Both the position numbers and the translations under genes were made by a program. Positions 8,884 to 18,244 of a stretch of DNA of 64,000 nucleotides are shown piece by piece. The notes below the pieces were generated by a model. That model had not been told where the DNA came from. It saw only the letters and a program-made list of their open reading frames with translations, and did no database searches. Within the stretch, counting starts at the first letter, position 1. Each line of letters starts with the position of its first letter. This DNA comes from Acidimicrobiia bacterium (lineage in GTDB: Bacteria; Actinomycetota; Acidimicrobiia; Spongiisociales; ZC4RG35), in the NCBI GenBank assembly GCA_028284765.1, contig JANQRA010000020.1, forward strand, positions 1 to 64,000, given 5' to 3'.

Positions 8884-10703
8884 CTTCTCCAGAGGTCAAT
8901 CTCACCCCGGAACAGGTCGCAGCAATAGAACGGCATCCCGAAACCGGAACGCTCGTCGTGGCCGCAGCCGGAACAGGCAAGACGGAAGTGCTGACTGGCC
9001 GTATCAACTACCTGATTGACAAGGCAGGACTGCATGCAGGGCGAGAGTTGCTGATCCTGACATTCTCGCGAGCGGCGGTACGTGCGATGACCGATCGCGT
9101 TAAATGCGACGGCTCGAATGCTACCTACACGAGGGCTCAGACCTTCGACTCCTTCGCCACCGCCTTGCTCGCCGCAATGCACCCGGATGGTGAATGGAGC
9201 GAGAAGGGATACGAGGGTCGGATCCAGGCCGCGATCGCCTCTATTCAGAACGACCCGGAAGCTCAAGCACTGCTGTCAGAGACTCAGCATGTACTCGTCG
9301 ACGAAGTCCAGGACCTCGTCGGCATTCGACGCGAGCTGGTCGTCGAGGTGATCAAGGCCACCTCGGGTGGATTCACGCTCCTGGGCGATCCGTCGCAGGC
9401 CATCTATGACTGGCAGGAGAATCAGAAAGGTGGCGACGCGAGCGAGCCGATCGTTTCGTGGCTGGAAAAGCGACTGGAGTTCGACGTTCTCTGTCTCAAC
9501 CGGAATTTCCGCGCCCTCACCGCCACGACCCGCAAGGTCTTGCAGGTCGGGCCACTGGTATCGCGATCCGACTACAGCGTCGACGAAGCCGCGTCCGCAG
9601 TGGCCAGGATTGTAGGTGGGATCACTCGTGTCGCTTCTCTGGGACAAGCCAAAGTGGCATTTCGAAACCAGCACCGCAATACGGCGATTCTCTGTCGGAC
9701 CAACGGGCAGGCGCTCGCCATCTCTTCCGAACTTCACGCCCTAGGGGTCGATCATCGCCTGCAACGAAGGGCCGCCGATCGAGCCCTGGCTCCTTGGGTC
9801 GGACGCTTGATCGCCGGCTACCCCAACGCCGGAATGTCGCGTCGAGGATTCTCAGCGCGCATCCAGCAGGTGGCCGAGGAGTTCAACGTTCCTAACGAAC
9901 AGGAGGCATGGAGGCTCCTCAAGAAGATGGACGGTTCCCGAGACGACTCTTTGGATCTCGCGCGGCTGGCCGACCGTATTCGAACCGGCCGCGTGCCCGA
10001 TCAACTGACCTGGACCGAGCCCGCGAACGTCATCGTATCCACGATCCACCGGGCCAAAGGGCTCGAGTTCGATAGCGTGTTTCTCACGGAACCATGGGAC
10101 CTTCCAGATGATTCGAACGAGGCGCTTGGAGAGCTGAGGGTGACCTACGTCGCGTTGACACGAGCGAGAAGCGACATTGCGGTTTTGACACCCCCGAAGG
10201 TCTACTTCAAGCACTTTCCGAAAGTGGATCGATGGACCAAAGTCGGCTATCAGAGATGGCATCGATGGGGAATCGAGATGCGTGGCGACGACGTCCATGC
10301 GATGCACCCTGGTGGAGCGCACCTGATCGAGGACGACTGGGCGGTGGAGGTCCAGAGGTACCTGGTGGAGGCGGTGTCTCCGGGCGATCCGGTCGAATTG
10401 AAGCTTCACAAGGCTTCACAGGTAGGGCTACCTCGCGCCTTCTATCACGTACATCACGACGGGAACGTGATCGGGGTTACCAGCGAAGAGTTCGGCGGGG
10501 ACCTGCATTCGGTGATCAAGGTCAATGGCAAATGGGAGGTTCGCTGGCCCCCCGGCATTTCCGATCTGAACATCGAATTCGTCGACACGGTTGCCGGTAC
10601 GTCTGCCGCAGGCTCCAATGCCGGCCTCGGCCCATCCGGCATCTGGCTCCGACCCAGGGTGGCGGGGATGGGAATCTTCAAATGGAACGGTGATCAGAAT
10701 TGA
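8880..10703 (+). CDS. UvrD-like SF1 DNA helicase
   Basis: 607 residues from GTG 8880, which overlaps the previous stop as GTGA; an ATG at 8865 is an alternative. Motif I is VAAAGTGKTEVLTGR (about residues 22-36), motif II is VDEVQD, motif III GDPSQAIYDWQE, motif IV LNRNFRA, motif V STIHRAKGLEFDSVF and motif VI VTYVALTRARSD. These form a complete UvrD/Rep core. The last ~150 residues (from about 455) have no recognised domain. As an SF1A enzyme it should translocate 3' to 5' on single-stranded DNA, unwinding substrate for the neighbouring nuclease or sensor proteins. Stop/start overlaps on both sides tie it to the operon. Such helicases are not among the classical DISARM components. Confidence 0.9.
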   Translation: MTSPEVNLTPEQVAAIERHPETGTLVVAAAGTGKTEVLTGRINYLIDKAGLHAGRELLILTFSRAAVRAMTDRVKCDGSNATYTRAQTFDSFATALLAAMHPDGEWSEKGYEGRIQAAIASIQNDPEAQALLSETQHVLVDEVQDLVGIRRELVVEVIKATSGGFTLLGDPSQAIYDWQENQKGGDASEPIVSWLEKRLEFDVLCLNRNFRALTATTRKVLQVGPLVSRSDYSVDEAASAVARIVGGITRVASLGQAKVAFRNQHRNTAILCRTNGQALAISSELHALGVDHRLQRRAADRALAPWVGRLIAGYPNAGMSRRGFSARIQQVAEEFNVPNEQEAWRLLKKMDGSRDDSLDLARLADRIRTGRVPDQLTWTEPANVIVSTIHRAKGLEFDSVFLTEPWDLPDDSNEALGELRVTYVALTRARSDIAVLTPPKVYFKHFPKVDRWTKVGYQRWHRWGIEMRGDDVHAMHPGGAHLIEDDWAVEVQRYLVEAVSPGDPVELKLHKASQVGLPRAFYHVHHDGNVIGVTSEEFGGDLHSVIKVNGKWEVRWPPGISDLNIEFVDTVAGTSAAGSNAGLGPSGIWLRPRVAGMGIFKWNGDQN

Positions 10704-13700
10704 CCCTTGATCCGTACTACGAGGCGCGTCGGGAGATCGTCGAGGCTCTCCGCTCCGACCTCCTCGGACCAAAAAGCGAAGACGAGGTCCTTAGAGACCC
10801 TCCGATTACGGAGTACGCCGTCGGTGTTCTCTACCCGATGGCCTCGGGCTTCATCGATCCAGATCAACACGTCGACGAAGGCGACGGCTACGACGAGTCC
10901 TCGGTGCCGGATCCGGCGGTTTCACTGGCCAGCACACGTTATCCGTCGAGCATGGGAATGACCTTCGCCGTTGCCGTGGGAACGACGGCACTGGACATCG
11001 TCGTTCGAGCTGCGCGCTATGTGCCTGAGGAGGCCCAAGAAGGTCATTGGGAAGATGACATGCTCGTCGAGGAGTCGTCCGGGCCGGTGGGCGGTGGGCA
11101 GGCACGCGAGGTCTGGCGGAGAGAAGCTATCGAAGCACCACCGGTTCGGATCGACCCATCGCTTGCCGAGGCTGGAACGACCTTCACAATCGAAGAAGGC
11201 TTGGAGCTCTACTGCCGCGTTCGGCCTCCGCATGAAGGTGCGATACCGATAACGGTTGCGCTCGTGAACCGAAACACAGCCAAGTTCGGGGAACGCGACG
11301 CGGCTTCGTACTTCCAGCCAGAAATCACTGTCACGGCTGCCGATGGAACGGCGGTTTTTCTCGAACGGACCTCGGCGGACTCATGGTCAGGCGATTCGGA
11401 TCTTCAGTCGAATCGGCTCATCTATGGACACGCCAAGGCTTTCGCAGTGGGGCATGGGGCGTCGACGCGATGGAAGCCGGAACGGGGAGCCGATCGCGCC
11501 CACAAGGTGCAGACGAGTTTCGTGCCCGAAGTCGAACTGCTTCTTGCAGACAGCAACCCCGACATCGACTCGCCAGCTTTGACGATGAAGACTCTCGCAG
11601 GAGCGGCTGATCGGCCGGCGACCATCGAAGACCTTCGCTCCTTTGTGAGGGGCTATGAGTCCTGGATCGAGGACCAAGAGGATCAGATAGGTTCCGTTCC
11701 TACCGATCTTCGAGATGCAGCGCGAGGCAATCTCGATGCCTGCCGACAAGCCGCGCACCGGATGCGGTTGGGTACGAATCTACTGGAGTCTTCGGACCCT
11801 GCCTGGGAGGCGTTCACGCTCGCAAACCGAGCCATGCTCGACCAACGATCCAGGTCGGACTGGTTGAAGAAGGACCCCGACAAACGACCCGCCGAGCCCG
11901 AGAAAGACGACTCGCAACGATGGCGCCCGTTCCAACTCGCGTTCATCCTGCAGTGCATAGACGGCATCGCCGATGCTGACTCAGGTGATCGTGAAATCAC
12001 CGACCTGCTCTGGTTTCCAACCGGCGGGGGGAAGACGGAGGCGTACCTCGGACTGATCGCCTTCACAGCCTTTCACCGCAGATTGACATCCGCAACCGAC
12101 AACGGGGGTGGAGTCACCGTTCTTATGCGCTACACCCTGCGCCTGCTGACAACGCAACAGTTCGAGAGGGCGGCACAGTTGATCACCGCGTGCGAAGCGA
12201 TCCGAAGAAACGACAAGCGGCTCGGCAGCCACCCGATCAGCATTGGCCTCTGGGTGGGCGAGGCGGCTTCGCCGAACTCCCGTTCAGACGCCAGGAAGGC
12301 TCTCGACAAGATTCGCAATGGAGCCCGGCTCGAAGAGGGCAATCCAATCCAGCTTCACGCCTGCCCCTGGTGTGGCTTGAAGCTCGAGTCCCGCAACTAC
12401 TACATGACTCCGGAGCGAGATCGACTGGTCATCGACTGCCGAAACGACTCGTGCGACTTCAGGGGCGGGTTACCGGTGTTCGTCATCGATGACGATATAT
12501 ATGACCACCGACCCACACTGATCATCGCAACGGTGGACAAGTTCGCCAGTCTTCCGTGGCGAGATCGTGCCTCCGACTTGTTCAATCTGAACGATTCCGA
12601 GCCGCCGCCAGAGCTCATCATCCAAGATGAGCTCCACTTGATCTCCGGGCCCCTCGGGACGATGACCGGCCTGTATGAGACGGCCATCGATCTCCTCTGC
12701 ACCTCTCGAGGCAAGGTGCCCAAGATCGTTGCTTCGACTGCCACGATCCGGCGTGCCGACGACCAGACGACCGGACTCTTCGGCAGACAGAGCCTGGCCC
12801 AGTTCCCTCCGCCTGCCCTCGATGCTAGAAACTCTTACTTCGCCGTCGAGACCCTGAGATATGAGAAGGGCGCGAGACTGTACGTTGGTCTTATGGCACC
12901 GGGGACCAGCCATACGTCACTTCTCGTCCGTACCTACGCCTCGTTACTCCAAACTGTGGGGGAGCTCGAGGTTCAGGACGAGGTCAAGGATCCCTATTGG
13001 ACGCTGGTTGGCTTCTTTAACAGCCTTCGAGTGCTCGGAGGCGCCCGAATGCAGGTCAGTGACGACGTAGCCGATCGAATGGAGCTCCTCTCTAGAAATC
13101 AAGGTGTTGCGAAGCGCGACCACGAGAAGCGCATCGAACTCACAAGTCGGGAATCCTCCGCCGATATCCCGGCACGCCTCAGCGAGATGGCGATCTCGCA
13201 TCCCGACCCGGAGGCTGTCGACGTCATCTTGGCCACGAACATGATCTCGGTGGGTGTCGACGTGGATCGTCTCGGGCTCATGGCGGTCATGGGTCAACCT
13301 CCGTCGACGTCTGAGTACATCCAGGCAACGTCTCGAGTGGGACGCCGCTGGCCAGGACTGGTGGTCACACTATTCAACGCGTCCCGATCCCGTGATCGAT
13401 CTCACTACGAGCTGTTCACCGGATACCACAACGCCCTATACCGCCAGGTCGAAGCAACCAGCGTGACGCCTTTCTCCCCGAGGGCGCGAGACCGCGGGCT
13501 GCATGCAGTCGTGGTCGCACTCGCTCGAATGCTGATACCGGAATTCCGGAGCAACGGCGGAGCTTCGGCGATCTTGACCGACGAAGCGAAGCTCGCGCCA
13601 GTTCGCGATGCGATCGCCTCGAGAGTCAAGGCCACGGAACCCGAGGAGCTCGACAGGACCATGAGCGAGTACGACGAGCTCATCGCCGAGTGGAAACATC

Positions 13701-13864
13701 GCGCCAAGGAGACCGACGGCCTGGTCTACACCAAGTACAAGGATCCTGAAGGGGCCCTGCTGGTGAGCGCCGGATCCGAGGCGGCGAGCGAGGTCGAGGC
13801 TTGGGACACACTCTGGAGCCTTCGGGACGTGGATCGCAGCTCGAACGTCTACCTCGTGAGGTGA
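10700..13864 (+). CDS. drmA: DISARM helicase DrmA
   Basis: 1054 residues from a TTG start that overlaps the preceding stop (TTGA). Walker A LLWFPTGGGKTEAYLGLIAF is the distinctive DrmA sequence. The DExH box is QDELHLISGPLG, motif III is ASTATIRRA, and motifs V/VI read LATNMISVGVDVDRLG and then QATSRVGRRWPG. Between motifs I and II is a four-cysteine zinc-finger-like segment (CPWCG and CRNDSCDF). The first ~400 residues are the family-specific N-terminal region. In characterised DISARM, DrmA forms a complex with DrmB that engages DNA ends and blocks incoming phage DNA. The DrmB gene follows after 1 base, as expected. The length is normal for the family. Confidence 0.9.
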   Translation: MTLDPYYEARREIVEALRSDLLGPKSEDEVLRDPPITEYAVGVLYPMASGFIDPDQHVDEGDGYDESSVPDPAVSLASTRYPSSMGMTFAVAVGTTALDIVVRAARYVPEEAQEGHWEDDMLVEESSGPVGGGQAREVWRREAIEAPPVRIDPSLAEAGTTFTIEEGLELYCRVRPPHEGAIPITVALVNRNTAKFGERDAASYFQPEITVTAADGTAVFLERTSADSWSGDSDLQSNRLIYGHAKAFAVGHGASTRWKPERGADRAHKVQTSFVPEVELLLADSNPDIDSPALTMKTLAGAADRPATIEDLRSFVRGYESWIEDQEDQIGSVPTDLRDAARGNLDACRQAAHRMRLGTNLLESSDPAWEAFTLANRAMLDQRSRSDWLKKDPDKRPAEPEKDDSQRWRPFQLAFILQCIDGIADADSGDREITDLLWFPTGGGKTEAYLGLIAFTAFHRRLTSATDNGGGVTVLMRYTLRLLTTQQFERAAQLITACEAIRRNDKRLGSHPISIGLWVGEAASPNSRSDARKALDKIRNGARLEEGNPIQLHACPWCGLKLESRNYYMTPERDRLVIDCRNDSCDFRGGLPVFVIDDDIYDHRPTLIIATVDKFASLPWRDRASDLFNLNDSEPPPELIIQDELHLISGPLGTMTGLYETAIDLLCTSRGKVPKIVASTATIRRADDQTTGLFGRQSLAQFPPPALDARNSYFAVETLRYEKGARLYVGLMAPGTSHTSLLVRTYASLLQTVGELEVQDEVKDPYWTLVGFFNSLRVLGGARMQVSDDVADRMELLSRNQGVAKRDHEKRIELTSRESSADIPARLSEMAISHPDPEAVDVILATNMISVGVDVDRLGLMAVMGQPPSTSEYIQATSRVGRRWPGLVVTLFNASRSRDRSHYELFTGYHNALYRQVEATSVTPFSPRARDRGLHAVVVALARMLIPEFRSNGGASAILTDEAKLAPVRDAIASRVKATEPEELDRTMSEYDELIAEWKHRAKETDGLVYTKYKDPEGALLVSAGSEAASEVEAWDTLWSLRDVDRSSNVYLVR

Positions 13865-13865
13865 C

Positions 13866-15581
13866 GTGGCGTACAGAGAGAAGCGCGAGATCCGTCAGAG
13901 TCAGCTGATTTCGACCTATGGCGTCGGCTCCGTTGTGGCGCTAGGTGATCAGTCGTTCATGGTCGCCGGGATCGACCGATGGGACACCGACGCCGACCTG
14001 TTTGAGCCTCGGCTTGAGAGGGAACTCAACGTCGAGGGCTTTGCGTTTCCCCCCGCCACAGACGATGGGAAAGACATCCCTGTAGTGCGCTTCCCGCAGT
14101 GGCAGTCCTGTCCTGTATGCAAGAAGCTGGCGCAACATGGGGATTTCACGAGACCGCACGACAACGAGTGCAACGCCTGTGGCGTGATTCTCACCCCATC
14201 CAGATTCGTGATGGCATGTGAGGCCGGCCATATCGACGACTTCCCGTATTTCCGGTGGGTGCACCACGGAAAGCCTCAGTTGGGCGATCGTCACAACCTG
14301 ACCATCGAGACTGGAGGCTTGACTGCCGGGCTGGGAGATGTGGAGATCCATTGTGAATGCGGACACTCCGAAACAATGGAAGGGGCCTTCAGCAAGAACG
14401 CACTGCGAAACATCACTCCTTGTCGAGGACGGAGACCTTGGCTACAGAAGGACGACGACAGCTGCTCGGAGCTTCCGCGTACTCTCCAGCGCGGTGCATC
14501 GAACGTCTGGTTTTCGGTCACTAGATCGGCACTCTCGATTCCACCATGGTCTAAGGGCGCATTTCGGATCCTGAACAAGCACTGGCCAGTGTTCAAGGCG
14601 CTCGACCCGGCCGCACTCCCCGGGCTGATCGAGAGCATGGGGCTGGCGGACAACACTCCGTATACGGTGGAAGATCTTGTTGAGTCGGTGAGGCTACGTC
14701 AGGGGCAAGAAGCGAATCCGGAGGCCATTCCGGACCAAACGATCCGTGAGCAGGAGTATGAAGCTCTGACCAAAGGAGCGACTGACGCCGAAAGCAAGCT
14801 GGACCAGTTTGTGTGCGAACCCGGAGCTCTAGGCGAGCGGGCCGACGAGTGGCTCGAACGGGTGATGCTCGTGCGACGACTCAGGGAGGTGCGGGTACTG
14901 CACTCGTTCACAAGGGTCCAGCCGCCGAGCCCGGTCGATGATGAGTCAAGGCGACCCCCTCTGTTTGACGAACATCCGGGTTGGTACCCCGCGATCGAAG
15001 TCATCGGTGAGGGCGTATTCCTCTCTGTCGACCAAGCACGGTTGAGGTCATGGGAAACCAATCAACACGTTGCGGCGCGAGCCGACAGCATCGACTCGAA
15101 CTATCGCCAACGCTTCACGGCAAAGGGGATCGCACCGGACAGGAAAATCACGCCGAGATTCCTCATGTTGCACGCCTTTGCCCACGCGATCATCAATCAG
15201 TGGAGCCTTGATTCCGGATACCCGGCCGCATCGTTGCGAGAACGCCTCTATGCGGGTGAGAACCAAGCAGGGGTGCTCATCTACACGGCAACAACGGACT
15301 CCGCCGGCAGCCTGGGCGGGGTCGTGGGACTAGCCGAGCCTGACCGGCTTGATGATGCAATCGCGGAAGCGATCGCACGAGCCTCGTGGTGTTCGATGGA
15401 CCCCGTGTGCATCGAATCCGAAGCAGGTGGAGTGGACGCGTTGAACCGGGCTGCGTGCCACGCCTGCTCGTTGCTACCCGAAGTGAGTTGCGAAGAGCAA
15501 AACGTCTTATTGGACCGGGGGATGCTGGTCGGCGCTGGGAGAACGCCGGGCTTTTTCTCTCATCTAGTCGCAGGCGTCTGA
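13866..15581 (+). CDS. drmB: DISARM protein DrmB (DUF1998)
   Basis: 571 residues from GTG 13866, with GAGGTGA overlapping the drmA stop as ribosome-binding site. The N-terminus YREKREIRQSQLISTYGVGS is the DrmB signature. A zinc ribbon follows (CPVCKKL then CNACG, about residues 80-103) and CECGH near 163. The C-terminal DUF1998 part includes LLHAFAHAIINQWSLDSGYP, TTDSAGSLGG and the cysteine-rich CHACSLLPEVSCEEQN. DrmB partners the DrmA helicase; its own biochemical activity is not established. This drmA-drmB pair is the firmest evidence that the operon belongs to the DISARM family. No drmC (phospholipase-D-like nuclease) follows; the next gene is a NERD-helicase. Confidence 0.92.
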   Translation: MAYREKREIRQSQLISTYGVGSVVALGDQSFMVAGIDRWDTDADLFEPRLERELNVEGFAFPPATDDGKDIPVVRFPQWQSCPVCKKLAQHGDFTRPHDNECNACGVILTPSRFVMACEAGHIDDFPYFRWVHHGKPQLGDRHNLTIETGGLTAGLGDVEIHCECGHSETMEGAFSKNALRNITPCRGRRPWLQKDDDSCSELPRTLQRGASNVWFSVTRSALSIPPWSKGAFRILNKHWPVFKALDPAALPGLIESMGLADNTPYTVEDLVESVRLRQGQEANPEAIPDQTIREQEYEALTKGATDAESKLDQFVCEPGALGERADEWLERVMLVRRLREVRVLHSFTRVQPPSPVDDESRRPPLFDEHPGWYPAIEVIGEGVFLSVDQARLRSWETNQHVAARADSIDSNYRQRFTAKGIAPDRKITPRFLMLHAFAHAIINQWSLDSGYPAASLRERLYAGENQAGVLIYTATTDSAGSLGGVVGLAEPDRLDDAIAEAIARASWCSMDPVCIESEAGGVDALNRAACHACSLLPEVSCEEQNVLLDRGMLVGAGRTPGFFSHLVAGV

Positions 15582-15583
15582 CC

Positions 15584-17299
15584 GTGACTCGCATGATCCC
15601 GGACCAGGTGTCTGACCATGTAACGAGCTCTGCCGAGCGTCGGATGTTCGATCGAATCCGGAAGGGTCTGAACGACAATTGGACCGCCCTGCACTCACTC
15701 GGTATCGCCCACCACGCCACCAAACCATGGGCTGAGATCGACTTTGTTCTGATCGGGCCTCCCGGAGTTATCTGCCTCGAGGTGAAGGGTGGCCGGATCA
15801 GTCGAGAATCCGGAGAGTGGGCCTTTACCGACGGAGCGGAAAACCGGAGCCGAAAGCGTGAGGGTCCGTTCGAACAGGTCGGCTCTGCATCGTCTGCATT
15901 GCACAACTGGCTCAGGTCGAACGTGCATGGGCTTGGATCCCACTTCATTGCGTACGCAGTAGCTACACCGGATTCGACTTGGCGGGTCACGGGACCCGAC
16001 ATCGAACCAAAGCTCGTCTACGACGCGGCGAGTGCAGAATCCCCATTCGGGGACTTCATCGACCGGGTTGTCGAGTATTGGCGAGGCCTGGCATCCGATC
16101 GCATCGGGCTGTCGCCTGAACCGATCAACCAGATCATTCAGACGCGAATCGTTGACAGTCTGCGCGGTGACTTCGACCTTCGCCCGTCGATGAGAGCGCG
16201 AGTTCGAAACATCAACGACGACCTCCTCTCCCTGACCACGGAGCAGTACCGAGTACTCGACGGTTTGGAAGAGAACAGCCGCGTCGTTGTCCGGGGCGGT
16301 GCTGGTACAGGTAAGACTCTCTTGGCGATCGAAGAGGCAGATCGCGCCATAAAGAAAGGCCGGAGTGTCGCCCTGCTCTGTTCTAGCCGACGGCTGAGTA
16401 CGTATCTGGAAGAGGCTACGAACGGGTCCACCTTCGTAGGACATCTCCACGGGTTGATGGCCGACATCGTCAGGCGTTCAGGACGAAATTCACAGCTCCC
16501 CGACGTCGACGCCAACGATCTTTGGACACTTTTCTATCCAGAGCAGACTCTGGAAGGATTAGTGGATCTCGAAGAACTCGGGATAATTGATGTACTAATC
16601 GTGGATGAGTCACAGGATCTTCTCCAAGACACCTACCTGGACGTCTTCGACGGACTGTTGGATGGTGGGCTCGCTCATGGAGCGTGGCGGTTCTTCCTCG
16701 ATCCGGTCCAAAACATCTTCGATGTAATGCACGCTCCAGCCATCCAGCGGCTCATGGCTCACGAACCGGCTCAGTTCACTCTGACGGTCAACTGCAGAAA
16801 CACCCAACAGATCGCGGTGCACACGTCACTTCTGTCCGACGTGGAGCTGCCGACTGTTCTTCAGGTCGAGGGCGAGAAGATCGACCAAGAGTGGTACTCG
16901 GACGACCGCGACCTGAGACGTCGAGTTTCGCGACATGTGAATCGGCTGCTCGGTGGTGGTCTATCGCCACGTGACATAGCGGTCTTGGGCCCGTACCGCC
17001 TCGAGAATTCGGCTCTCTCTGATGGGCTCATCGACTCGGAGTATGCGATCTCCGATAACCCCGACGCCGACTGGAGACACATCCCATACTCGACCATCTC
17101 GAGTTTCAAAGGACTCGAGGCAGATGCCGTTGTCGTCGTTGAGGTCGATGAGCTGTTGAGCGGTCAGGCGCGGTCTGACCTCTACGTTGGGACTTCGCGC
17201 GCTCGGGCGCTCCTGGCGGTCTTCGCTCAAGAAGGGGGTCGCGACGACTACGACGAGCTTGCCCGGCGGTTTGGTACGCGCCTGAAGAACGGTCCTTAG
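15584..17299 (+). CDS. NERD nuclease-domain / SF1 helicase fusion
   Basis: 571 residues from GTG 15584, 2 bases after drmB; ATG 15593 is an alternative. The N-terminus is a NERD (nuclease-related) domain with EIDFVLIGPPGVICLEVKGG at residues 51-70. That gives the restriction-like acid pair and E-x-K (D53, E66, K68). After a linker comes a UvrD-like helicase: Walker A VRGGAGTGKT near 240, VDESQDL near 340, an Asn-Cys-Arg-Asn motif IV, SSFKGLEADAVVVVE near 503 and YVGTSRARALLAV near 536. NERD-helicases are found in mobile elements and defence loci. As the only clear nuclease co-operonic with drmAB other than Vsr, it is a candidate replacement for DrmC. It is the last gene of the run; what follows is a different module. 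Confidence 0.88.
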   Translation: MTRMIPDQVSDHVTSSAERRMFDRIRKGLNDNWTALHSLGIAHHATKPWAEIDFVLIGPPGVICLEVKGGRISRESGEWAFTDGAENRSRKREGPFEQVGSASSALHNWLRSNVHGLGSHFIAYAVATPDSTWRVTGPDIEPKLVYDAASAESPFGDFIDRVVEYWRGLASDRIGLSPEPINQIIQTRIVDSLRGDFDLRPSMRARVRNINDDLLSLTTEQYRVLDGLEENSRVVVRGGAGTGKTLLAIEEADRAIKKGRSVALLCSSRRLSTYLEEATNGSTFVGHLHGLMADIVRRSGRNSQLPDVDANDLWTLFYPEQTLEGLVDLEELGIIDVLIVDESQDLLQDTYLDVFDGLLDGGLAHGAWRFFLDPVQNIFDVMHAPAIQRLMAHEPAQFTLTVNCRNTQQIAVHTSLLSDVELPTVLQVEGEKIDQEWYSDDRDLRRRVSRHVNRLLGGGLSPRDIAVLGPYRLENSALSDGLIDSEYAISDNPDADWRHIPYSTISSFKGLEADAVVVVEVDELLSGQARSDLYVGTSRARALLAVFAQEGGRDDYDELARRFGTRLKNGP

Positions 17300-17398
17300 C
17301 GCACTCTAGGGTCAGGACACGTTGGGTTGGCGCGTCCGCAAGTTGATGGGCTGCAGCATGCAGACCTGTCCCATCGGTCGGTGACGAAAGCGATCCCG

Positions 17399-17512
17399 GC
17401 GAGGGGGGCGTGTCCTGGGCCCTGGAAGACACCTGTCTAGGAGCTGACGCCATGGCTCAGCTGATTGCTGAATCTGGTATCGATCGCTTGGGGAGCGATC
17501 ACCTTTGGAGGG
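17399..17512 (+). repeat. Diverged copy A of the integrase leader region
   Basis: This stretch aligns with the segment at 19635-19737 just before the integrase. Shared parts are a CCCGGCG start, CCTGG-(A/C)-(A/C)GACACCT, a purine-rich ribosome-binding site, TGACGCC, and then a start codon with nearly the same 17 codons (beginning MAQLIAESGIDRLGSDH here, from ATG 17452). The two copies are clearly homologous but not identical. In this copy the leader stop codon is gone, so the frame runs on to 17649. The hairpin arms GATCGC (17482-17487) and GCGATC (17495-17500) are kept. The simplest reading is the relic of an older or second integrase module whose integrase gene has been lost. Confidence 0.75.
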
Positions 17513-17587
17513 ATCTAACTTTGGGGAGTGCCGATTTGCGATCCTGGAGAGCGGGTAGACGAGACAGGATTGGCTTACAAAGGTTCG

Positions 17588-18235
17588 ATGCTCCAACTCC
17601 AGATCTACGTGAATCGGTTCACCGACAGGATCAACTTGGCGGTGGCTAAAACGCTCAGATCGTCCGCGGAGATCAATTGGGTATCACCGCTTGCTGCCAC
17701 TGGGTACGCCGAGTATCGCGACAAGAGCTTCCTTACCGCACTTGGTCTCGAGAGACACACACCTGAACTCGCTGACTTCTGGCCAGGTCGAGGGCCCTGT
17801 TGGGATGGACTGGGCCTTATCTCAGAAGGTTTCGGGCCTGAGCCCTTGCTCGTAGAGGCAAAAAGCTACCCCCAGGAGGGTTACTCGACCATGGCCGCAA
17901 AGTCGTCAGAGTCGGTCCGAAGGATCGAGGAAGCTCTGGACGTTACAGCCGTATGGCTCGGCTTGAATGAGCGGCCACCTTCGTGGACCCATGGCCGTTA
18001 CCAGGTCGCCAACCGCCTGGCGCACCTCTACTTCCTTCGCGAGGTGGTTGGCGTCGAAGCGCACGTAATCTTCGCCTTCTTTGTTAGAGACCCCACCCAT
18101 ATCTCGACAGAACTCCGGGAATGGGAGCGAGCCACCGAGATCATGTGGGTCGAATTGGGAATGTCTGACCCACCTGACCACACGGGGGTTGTCTACCTGG
18201 ACGGCGTTCGGCATAACCCCAATCAAGGCATTTAG
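17588..18235 (+). CDS. Uncharacterised protein with a PD-(D/E)XK-like motif
   Basis: 215 residues from ATG 17588, chosen because AAAGG precedes it by 4 bases; a GTG at 17528 would extend it by 20 residues. I do not recognise the family. Residues 70-93 contain an aspartate in PCWDGLGLISEG (D73) and then LLVEAKSY (E90, K92). This spacing fits a PD-(D/E)XK nuclease core, with predicted beta-strands in the right places. The rest is mixed alpha/beta, with a RYQVANRLAHLYFLREV helix and a final VVYLDGVRH strand. It heads the small cassette between the two integrase-leader copies, 9 bases ahead of the Mrr-N gene, so the two are probably co-transcribed. A defence nuclease is plausible but not shown. 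Confidence 0.6.
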   Translation: MLQLQIYVNRFTDRINLAVAKTLRSSAEINWVSPLAATGYAEYRDKSFLTALGLERHTPELADFWPGRGPCWDGLGLISEGFGPEPLLVEAKSYPQEGYSTMAAKSSESVRRIEEALDVTAVWLGLNERPPSWTHGRYQVANRLAHLYFLREVVGVEAHVIFAFFVRDPTHISTELREWERATEIMWVELGMSDPPDHTGVVYLDGVRHNPNQGI

Positions 18236-18244
18236 GCTCGAAGC

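Noticed and set aside
15582..17299. Possible drmC after drmB
   Set aside because: The gene in that place has NERD and SF1 helicase motifs; no HxK-x4-D phospholipase-D motifs are present in it.
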